This document shows positions 41,501-52,300 of a stretch of DNA of 60,000 nt, piece after piece. This stretch comes from Diphasiastrum complanatum. Taxonomy: Eukaryota > Streptophyta > Lycopodiopsida > Lycopodiales > Lycopodiaceae. Every line of letters starts with the position of its first letter. The stretch's first letter is position 1. The stretch is from positions 21,199,348 through 21,259,347 of the forward strand of contig CM055095.1 in assembly GCA_029204225.1 (NCBI GenBank), given 5' to 3'. A program made the translations under genes and the position numbers. The notes under the pieces are model-generated. The model made no database searches. It worked only from the letters and a program-made list of their open reading frames with translations, and was not told the DNA's origin.

Positions 41501-43340
41501 CTCCTTTTCACAACCAACTTTCACTGAAGGATATTATCTCTTCTTGAAAACCATTTCACCTTTCATTTTGACAAAGAGGGCTCTTTACATAATGTTGGCC
41601 TCCAAAAACCATTTTCCAGTCTCATATTTGTGACTTCCAAGATTCAGGTAATTGAACGGTTTATGCCTCATAAATTGAACTGACATCCGTTCTCGTCCCC
41701 CATACCCTGTCTTAAGCCTTTACAACCTCGATTGTTGTTTTCAATTGAAACTCAGTTAATCATTAATGAGCAATCAACCTTTGCTTCCATTTGGAACTTC
41801 ATAAACGAAAACATAAAATCCATCAAGCAAATTGTCTGATGACCAGACTTCCAAATTTGGTAAGAGATTTCCATCATTAACTCATCGATTCCAATTTGAA
41901 AATCAGTACAGTACTTCAGATTAGCAATTTTGAACTGATTTCCATTAAAAACCGCAACTGAACGTGTCTTCAAACCCTTAACCTTCGGACACCCCCTTGA
42001 ACTTTAAGGTAGTACCTGAAATTATCTGGGCACTTTTTATTAACGGCAGTAAAATGAGTACATTGTCATATTGCAGTCTCGGCAATGCCGAAAAAACTGT
42101 AAATTCTAATTAACGTTAATTATGCCAATTGTAAGGCATTTATTACTGTAGGTATCATCTCTAAACTGTAGAGAGTAAAACTGGCATCATGTCTAAATAT
42201 AGCAATATGGCTAATGCCATACCAATTCACTTACTAAAAATAGTAAATAACCATTATGAAACCTCTTATAGGAATCAGATAAACTTCAAATAGCTCATTT
42301 TTAGCCCGAATTATGTCATCAAAAATTCGGCTAACATTGGCGATTCCACTGGGGAGTGTGGTCCCCACAAGAACGGATCCAGAATAATATATTCGTGATA
42401 AACAGTGGGCTCAGCACACATTATAGTGTGATGCTAACCACTCTTCAGAATAGCAGCCAAATCTAAAGCCATCGATTAAGCCTTAGAACTCATCAGCAAC
42501 AAAAATCTTCAAATTGTAACCTGCCAATATATCCATCCATGTGTCTAAAGAAAGAAATGCTCCCATTCCCATCAGTATAGGGTAACGCCCAATGTCTCTG
42601 ATCCCATGCAAATAGGAAAATGGAAATGCAATCTTCATTTTGTCTTGGTATATAATTATGGATGCAATCTCAAGTTTTGTGTTTAACGTCCTCCAGATAA
42701 GTGTATATGCAACCTATCTAGTAGAGTTATCTTTGTTGATATCCTTCATCTTGAGATTTTCATTCTTAATAAATTCTTATCCTCTCCTTACAAACTCTTT
42801 TCGTCTCATAAGGTATTGAACCTCTCAAATATATGTCTATCCTCACATTCCTCATCCATAGATCGGATCAAAAGATCGAAACTTAAAGATCAAGTATATC
42901 TAGTTCCTCACACAGAAAAATCTAGATCCAATTTTAAAATCTATGTTCAAACTAGCAGGCAATATGTGGAAAACACTCGTCATTCTCTCCACTCATTTTT
43001 TTTTTCACTCATCACTCAAAAGTTCTCACAAATACTCTCAAAAGGTCAAAACGTTTCCATGATGATTCAAATTATAATTTTTTTTTTTGTCGTTCACCAC
43101 CCCACTGGTAATGTTTTATTCCATCCAAAAACTTCATTTTACCTCTCAGACCCCCCAGATGCTTCTGATTCAACCAAACATGCCCATCTGGAAAAAGTAG
43201 TTAACATTGCACCCCGATCATCAAATAAATGCAGTGTGCATAGGGAAATGCAATGCAATTTTCAGACTAATATCAAATGGATGCAAACATACCGTGCTTT
43301 AATGATGCATGTGTAAAGTGTCTGTGCTCACAAATGTTTA

Positions 43341-43371
<31 letters not shown>

Positions 43372-46300
43372 CATAGTACCCTCTGGTACCGCTGGTATGG
43401 TACCGCCGGTACCATATCAGTGGTACCGCCGGTACCGCCCTGGGATCAGCGATACCAGGGCGGTACCATTTTTAATATTTTTTTTTATTTTTTAATATAT
43501 TTTTAGTAATTTTTTTTTGCATATTAACTACCAAAAAAGGACAAAAAAAAGTAAAAAAAGGGGGTTCTGGGTGTAAAAAAAGAGGGTACAATACATGATG
43601 CAGGGGACTGTTGCAGTGGCACATGGGCACTGCGAGTGAGCAGACCGAGGGGCCAATGGGAGACCAACACAGGGGGGTAGCATCACATGGGGGCAAGTAC
43701 AGAGGCACATGGGCATTGTGGGTGAGCAGACCATGGGCACAATGGGAGACCAACACAGGGGGGAGTATCACATGGGGGCAGGTACAGAGGCACATGGAGG
43801 GATGATGGGGATCCACATGGCCGATCAGGCTGTGGGGATAAATAGGCACTCACAATGCCATTGTGGTCGGCATTTTCAGAGGCTGTGAGAGGGCTAGTGA
43901 TAGACAGTGAGAGAGCAAGCGAGAGCCGGTGACAGGCTGTGAGAGGCTGTTTGAGAGCCAGGGTGCTGTGAGAGGGTGTTCAAGGATCAGGGTGCTGTGA
44001 GGAGAAGGTCGATCGAGATGGCTGAGCGCATACCACCGAAGCCCGAGGGCGAAGCCAGGAGAAAGCTTGAGGAAGATATCCGAAGGCACAACGAGAGGCA
44101 TCGAAAGCAAGAGGCAGATATCCGAGAGATGCTGCGACAGACTCGACAGAGAAATCCGGAACCGGAGCCACCCGCCCCCGCTGTGGATCCTGTCCCCGTT
44201 GTCGAGCTGGATCTGGATGAGCAGATCGGAATGAATTTCACACGACGGCAGCTCATCATGGTCAGGGAAAGGGTGGCCAGACGTCGGGCTAACCAGGAGG
44301 CAGCTTGGGCTAACCGGGAGGCAGAGCAAGAGCAACAAAACAATGCACCAGACGAGGGCGAGGAGTCGGTAGAGGATCAGTGAGGGATGTTTAGAATAGA
44401 TGAGGTCCACCCGTATGTGGCAGACTGTTGCTATGTAGTTTTCGGCAGTTTATGGTGCAGCAAATAACTAGATGGCTGCTTAAAAAAATGACAGTATATG
44501 TGATGTTATCCTGATACAACGGTTGAATATATACATAGTTGTTTTTTGTGCAACGCGAGCCTGGTCATGTAAGATGCAATGTCTGTAATTTTTTTAAATG
44601 CAGATGTATTACATGTGTTTATGAAATGTCGTTTGGGGTGTAGGGGTGATTGTTGTGCTCATGATGTAGGTGCATATATGTGAAGCTAGCATTCACTTCA
44701 AACGAAATTAAATGAAAATAGGATTCGGACACGCACATAGAATTCTTCAACATAAAATAAAGCATCACATGTACAGAGCGACATACGCACAATGTGCAGC
44801 AAATAATGTAGGCCAAACACTGTATATAATGTGAAAAATCATCTGAGTACAATGGTAGACCGTCTGCTAGAGACAAACTACTGAAACTAAAACAACAGAG
44901 CCACAATCAATGCTCTGGCTCTGACTCAGACGAATGCTCTGGAGACAACTCAGGGCCCCGAGCTAACTCTCGCAGCCGATATCTCTGCCTGTCTGGAACT
45001 GGCATGGGCTGTGTATCCGAGGGGGAAGACTCGTCATCCTCATCCTCCCAATCAGCCTCCGGATCAGCCCCCAAGCAGGCCAAACCAACAACACCTGCTC
45101 CAACTGGCTGTGATACTGCACCTCTACCTGTACCTAGAGCCCTGCGTGGTCGTCCTCTCCTCCCTGGCAGTTTCTGTGCCTTGCCTTTCTTGTTCGGTGC
45201 ACCCTTGGGCCTGCCTGGTCTCTTGCGGACAAGAGGAGCTGTCAATGCCTCGTCACCCCCATGCAAATCACCTGACTGGCTAGGCTGGGCCCAAGTTGAG
45301 GCCGGCTGGGATAGGGAAGCAAAAGAGGGAACTCCCTGTGCAACTGAGCGAGGAGGATGAGCTCGTGGAGTGTGTGCCCGTGGGGCTGCTGCAGGTGGAG
45401 GAACTGGCTGTGCAGGAGGCGAGTACAGTGGCGATATGTACTGAAAGGGGCGCTGTGGTGGCCGGTACTGGTACATCCTGGGTGCTGCCAAAGGAGGAGG
45501 ATGTGACGTGGGTGCTGCCACTGGAGGAGCCACTGTGGATGTGGGCGCTGCAAGAGAAAACCTGGGCACAGATGGTGGCCTGCCATGGAGACCTGGTGCT
45601 GCAAAAGTGGACGGCGATGGAGGGGCTGCAGGCCTAAATGGCATCGGTGGCACTGGAGGAGCTGTGCGACGCACATACACCCTCTGAGGAGCTGGAGGAA
45701 CTGTAGGCACCTCATGCGGCTGCTCTGGCTGGGAATCTGTGTTTGGCATGCTGGCAAGAGATGATGGGGGCGCCCTGACACTCGGCATCTGCTGGGCCTC
45801 TGAATCCAATGTGGCAACCAAGTCGACCAGCTGGGCATCCGAATACAAATGCTCTGGGCTCTGGGACTCATCCTGTGCACCAGCCTCTAAATCAGCCTGT
45901 GCACCAACCTCTGAATCATCCTGTAAACCAACCCCTGAATCAACCCAAGCCTCATCCCATGCCTCATCATGTACACCCTGTAGACCCTGCATGGCCTCCC
46001 AATCTGTGCAATGAAAGTCATCAGGTGCCTCCTCTGGTTGTGCTGTCGTAGTAACGGCCATGACTCTGTGCTGCACGCATCCAAACATCTGCGGGACCGG
46101 CATCTAAACCACTCTGCCCTCTATCAAGAGCCTCCTCCATCATGTCGACATAGGTAGGTATGCCACTGCCCCCCCCTGTGTGCCCTGCCTGTCTGCCGGT
46201 ATAACATGTGCCATGTGTCCCACCTCTGCCACGTGATGCACCTGTGACCCCTGCCCGTGGCGTGTGCCCTGCACCTGTATAATCTGCCTCATCCCTCTCT

Positions 46301-49300
46301 GGTCTGGCAAACACAACCTGAATGGGCTCATCCTCATCATGCTCATCCTCTGACACTGGCTCATCTGCCTCATACAATGGGGGCTCTCTGTGCTCAAGCC
46401 CAAGCTCTCTCTCTCTCATCTCGGCAAGCTCCCTCTCTCTCTCTGCCATCAACTGTGTGCCCAGGTCATCTGTAGGCATGGGATGGGTGCTGTCCGTAGG
46501 CAAGTCAACCTGGCGCTCCAAATCGGATATCTTCGTCTGCAAGGTTTAAAATTGGCATGTCAGAGAAACAACTCTATCAAGAAATGAAACCAACATACCA
46601 GGAGTCAACCAACATGCTATGAAAGGTTAGCTTATCACCTGCAATGCGCTCGTAATGGTCGGAAGCCTCCTGGCGAGACGTGCGTTGGTGCTACAGAACA
46701 CCAACCGCTCCAACTGACTCACTGACAAGCGGTTCCTTCTCCTCGTGTGAATCAGTGCCCATGTGCTCCAATTACGCTCACACACGGAGGCAGCACAGTC
46801 CTGTGGTGCGTGCATTGAAATACTTCAGCACATTGTGGCAGAGGTGAAACTTCAACGAAACACAAAAAATGGAGGATAAAATGAGATGCATACCTGAGAA
46901 AGGACACGCAGTGCAAGACGCTGTATAGATGGGTATGTGCTACCGAACATGGTCCACCAGGTAATGGGTAGCTGCCTCCTCTCTGGATCCTGGAACTGTC
47001 CAATCCGGTCCATGAGCTCATACACCAGTCCAAGTGTCAACCCCTCGCTATCAGCCATGCGGAGCACAATGTAGAGTGGTCGAAGCAGTCCTGACAATGT
47101 CTGTGCATCCCTCCAGAACTGGTCTCCCCTCATCGTGGAAGAAAAGTGCTCCCCATCCTCAGTGTGCGGAAATGTACTGGCACCCCAAAGATCACTAGCA
47201 ACCATCTGTAGAAGCTGGGCCCTGCACCTGATCAAACGGTCGATGACCACCAAGTCGAATGCAAAGCGCATGGGGGCTGGCTTACGGAGGTCCAGATGGC
47301 TGAACACCCGAAACATGGCAAGAACACGCCTCTTTCTGGTGACGAGGGCCTCCCGGACGATGGCTCTAACCCAGGGAAGTGCTCCAATGTCCCCCATCAG
47401 AAGGTCTATGCCGTGGGCTGCACAGGGGGTATGAACAATATGAGGGAACTCGGCCTCTAGCAGTACACCCATCTGAATGCAGTTCGTGGCATTGTCCGTC
47501 ACCACCGTGACGACATGCTGTGGGCCTATGGCTAGGATGGAAGACCTGATGACATCAAACATGAACTCTGCAGATATGACTCTCCCCCCCCTGCTGCAAT
47601 CCACTGCCCTCAAAAACTGTGTGCCCATGCAGCTGGAGACCAGTATGTTGAGGATCGGCCTCCTCCTGACATCAGTCCAGCCATCGGACATGATGCTGCA
47701 ACCGTAAGTGGCCCAGTGCCGACGCAGAGGCTCCATCTCTCTAGACAAGGACTCGACCCTATCCCTCAGCATGTGTGTGCGGACAACCTCTGAACTAGGG
47801 ACTCTCCAGCTAGGGCTGACAGACTGTGCAAGGCGGAAGGCCCTTCTGAAGGGCTCAGAGTCGGTGATGGCAAAGGGCAGGTTCAGCTCGTAAACCAGAC
47901 TGGCCACGGCCTGTGTGGCCTCTCTGTCCATGTGCGGCTGATGCACGCCGCGAATGGTCTGCTGCACGAGGGCTCTCCCTGGTGGGCGACGGGTGGTGGA
48001 CCTCCAGCACGGTGCACCAACCGTGACGGGAATGGACGATGACGCGACAGGCTGGGCGCTGGTGGATGCATCGGCTGTAGACGTGGAATGGGGAGAGTGG
48101 GATGCACTGGCAGGGATGGGTGCAGCAGCATAGGTGGGGTGCACTGGTGGAGGGGCAACATCTGGCATGGGGTACGAAAACTGCTGGCTGAGGAGGTCAT
48201 CCGGATGGGAAGGGAAGGAAGAAGGGATCTCTTCCACATCCTCGTCTCTTGTCCTTTGGTTCTCCAGTTTGGGTTGATCCGCGTACATTATAGGCATGGT
48301 GCACTGGGCTTGCAACCTCGAATTGGGAAAATTCTCATGTCTTCAGACATCCATGCTCTCACGAATGATTTGTGGTAAGACATCAATCCCACATTAGATC
48401 ATCGTTGTCGAGTTTGTCATACCTCCCATCCAAATGAGGGACATCTTCAAACTAATCCTTTATATACAAACAGCCATTTCCATGGAATCTACAGACTCTA
48501 GTACAGGCCGCTACCCATCATGTTGGCACTTCATCACAAGCTCTTTCTAAGTGGAGATATCATCCTTCTCGATATGCACAAGCTTCCAAATTACTTGGCA
48601 CATTTGGTATATCCATTTCTCACCTTCTTGAGCATTCAAATGACTACATCAGACATCTTACCTAACAAGCATATGTTCCACATGTCTTGTCAAGCTCCTC
48701 TAGAATCAAATCAGACTTTTACAAGACACATGTTTTGAAGCTAGATATGGCCGCTGCAATACTCTCCTACCAAGACTTTAGACTATCTCATGTAACCTTT
48801 GAATTGATTCCAAAATCGCGGGACTCAGTTTATTATACAAAACACTAAATCTGTTGGAGGCAGAGGATCAAATGGGGTCACATGCTTGTATACATATTCC
48901 CTATGCCCATCCAATTTCACCTCCAGGTGGTTCATGCCTACACTTCCCCCTCCATCTCTTACATAATATCAAACGTCAATACCGCAAACTTCTCTACATC
49001 AAGAAAGCTGCACATGATGAAAGCAAAGGCAAGAGACTCATTGACCTCTTGTTTAGCTCTTCCTCAGGTGCCTTATTAGCGTGAGTTCCCTCTTCGGGCT
49101 CCACCCCCACTTCTAACGAACCTATAGACATGAACAAAGTATGCCACCACCATACACACAGTACATACATAGTCTCCCATCATCATCTCACCCAAACCTC
49201 CCGAGTTTTCCTTTTCACTCCTGAGTTAGTGCATGGTACCAATAATAAACTAAAAAACAATTGTGCACGAGATATTTAAGATTTAGAATCTAAGATCCAT

Positions 49301-52300
49301 GCTGCTGATATCATATCCATCGTGCCTTCCACCCTCCTTAATAAGGTTGTCGTGTTTAAATTTCCATCTTCCTAGTGCACCAACATCATCCCCACCCCAT
49401 ACACAAGAGTGGTGACCCCATGAAACCTAAGAACTGTCGTACCATCATGATCAGGCACATCATAGCATGGCTCTATGAGACAATCCTACAAATGAAAGTG
49501 AGTAATGAGGTTCAATCTGGATGGCTACATGCCTTGGGTCAAGCAAGCTTTAAAGCACATCACTCCATATCAAACCACATCTTCACTCTTAGATCCACTT
49601 TTGAGGAAGCCAAATCCAAGAGAGAGAGGGATGTTTTAGTCGAGTTCAGGAAGACCTTCGACTCCATATGACGTCATATGCTTATATAGAGGCTGTGGGA
49701 TCTTGGTTTCTCCACGGACACATCTATATATAACGGTAGCCCGATGTATGCTTAGACAACTTGCACTTGGAAGAATTTGGCATTCAATTATGATTTGCTG
49801 CTTACTATTGTCATTCTCTAATACACACACCTTGTCATCGCGAAACAAATAAAACAACAAACTATTCCAAACAGAGTATTGACTCACTACCTTACTCCTA
49901 TTGTGGTTTGTTGGTGAATCCAAATATGGCATCACATAAAGCACAAAAAGGACATCAATAGAACAATCTCCTTCAAAGATTACTAAAGATCACGAATATA
50001 ATCAATTACAATGCCCTACAAGCAATGTAGCTGAGTTCTCTCACAAAGAACCCAAAGCATCTCAACAATTGAAGCTATGAAATGAGTGTCCTTAACCCCT
50101 ATTCAAGATCTTCTTGGAAACCATCAAAGAACCTTCTAGGAAACCCTAATGCATAAATTATAAAATAAGAGGCAACACTTTTTGGGAGAAATAGTGTGGC
50201 CATCTACTAGGTGCCCGTAAATAAATGTCATTAGCATGATCAGACATTATCAATTGAGTGCCACATTTGCATGAACTTCTTGCCATGTCCATCAAGAAAG
50301 CATCAATCTAGTAGAACCCTCTATGAGATATATTTACCAATCAATAGGAATTTCAGGAAAGGAAAGTATATTCACCTCATCTAACCTAATAAGGGCATTT
50401 GCTAGCTTGTTGGTAGACCTCTTAACAATGGATTCTATGTCTTCCTTCTCCACGCACTCCTACAAGTAGAGGAGGAGAGGGGTTGAACGAAGGAAGGATC
50501 TCGCTAATTTTGGCAACCTAGTCTTTCATTATGCCCCAATTCTTCCAAAAACATGCATTTGCCTTTTGATCCCAAAGCTGCCTAAATTGTATTTACGTCC
50601 AACTAAGAGCACACATGGCCATAGAGATGCATGCAAGCTAGTACAAGCTCAAGAAAAGTCGCATCATGTCCAAACTAGGCACACAAATGAACATGCAAAT
50701 GCATGAAAGCTGCCATGGTCACACAAGCTAGTACAAGCTACCATGGTCACAAAAACATCCAAACTAGGCACATGCATATGATGCAAGCTAGTATAACCTG
50801 CAAACTTGTATGCACATCCAAACTAGGCAAAAATAGGAGCCGCTTTTAAATTGCCATCAACTGGATATGCAAATAGGTTAGACCTCAATAATGAGCCCAA
50901 TTGATGATTCAGCTGTCCACTGAGTTGAACAGCATGCTTTCCAATATGCAAATAGATTAGACCTCAATAATGAGCCCAATTGAATCTTGATGATTCAGCT
51001 GTCCACTGAATTGAGTAAACAGCATAGTTGTCAGTATAGTCGATTACGCAACCATAATGTTGAATAAAAGTTGCAATTGTCTACTCTAAGCAGTCACTAT
51101 AGACGACTACTAGAAGTTGTTAATGAGGCAAGCAATACAGCCATTTACGTGCCATTTACCCTATGTAGTCATAACTAAGCAATCAACTCAGTTGATTAGT
51201 CGATTCCCATTGATGAGCTCGCTAGATATTTGCATGTATAACCTTACACATCATATTATATCATATTGATATTACCATGGCATAGTACAGATGCACGTTC
51301 CGTTCCACATCGCAATCCAGAACGCGATCCGGGATTCCTTTTAGGGTTTCCCGGATCGTAACAAAAAATTGTTTTTTTTTAAAGGTTGCCAATATGGGTA
51401 TCATGTGAAAAGTTGCCAATATGGGTTTCAGATGGTTTCAGATGGCTGCATTCATCAAAATTTTGGACATCACAGATCTGCAAATATTTGCTTTTGCATT
51501 CACAGATCTCCATTCACAGGCTACATTCATCAGAAATCTGGACATCATTAGATCTGCAAACCATTGGTATAGGAGAGACAAAATCAGATCTTCATGTCAA
51601 ATATCAGATTCAGAAAAAAATTTGCAATTTTTTTTGCGACCCAGGACCACGTTTCTGGTCCCGGATCGGCGGCATTCCCGATCGTGCGATCCGGAACGTG
51701 GTTGCAGCGGATCACAATCCGCTGCAACTCAGTGGCATACATACATTTGGTTATAGAACAACAAAAAGGTGCACCAATTACCAGAATCAAAATTTAAATA
51801 TGTATTGAAAAGTTTAAACTTCACAAATAATAAGATGGAAATAATAAAACTCTACCGAAGCCATATCTGTTGTCAGGCCTAGATCATGTACCTTTTGAAA
51901 ACTTTGATTCCATACGTTTCGAACAAATATTTGATTCGTGCTAGCATTTGGCATTGTGGCCATTTTACACTTCAATCTTATGCTACTACCCTCATACACA
52001 GTTCTGTGGTGCAATAATATTTATTGCCACAAATCCCACAAAAGCAAGGTTGCAGTCCGCGTTCCGGAACGCGATCCGTTCCGGATCGCGTTCTGGAAAG
52101 CGATCCGGGATTTTCCATTAGGGTTTCCCGGAACACAATTTTTTTTTTTTTTGTATAGTTGCCAATATGGGTATCGTGTGAAAGGATATCAAAAAAGCAA
52201 TTGTTATGCAGATCTGTTGCTTGGTTTCGGATGGCTGCGGGCTACATTGATTAGAAATCTGGACATCAGTAGATGGTATAAGAAAACTGGCTGCATTTTC

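Larger units (their letters stand above)
43372..48350 (-). mobile_element. hAT transposon with transposase, right end missing
   Basis: The left end CATAGTACCCTCTGG is followed by a dense array of GGTACC-type palindromes (to about 43470) and an A/T run, as in the MITE at 4282. Inside are a small plus-strand ORF, a proline-rich AT-hook ORF and a three-exon hAT transposase on the minus strand. The interior is clearly GC-richer than its surroundings. No matching right terminal repeat is seen; LINE-like sequence begins soon after 48350, so the transposase 5' end and right terminus are lost. Confidence 0.8.

Noticed and set aside
31849-42336. Foldback (TIR) DNA transposon as the explanation for the inverted arms
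   Set aside because: The arms have LTR-type TG...CA ends and adjacent primer sites, and the outer flanks show no target duplication. It is not fully excluded.
42430-42640. Minus-strand stretch [20 protein letters not shown]
   Set aside because: Short, no family recognised, and no splice or start signals to support a gene.
45004-45637. Plus-strand frames opposite the AT-hook ORF
   Set aside because: They are shadows of the GC-rich, proline-rich minus-strand frame and have no domain.
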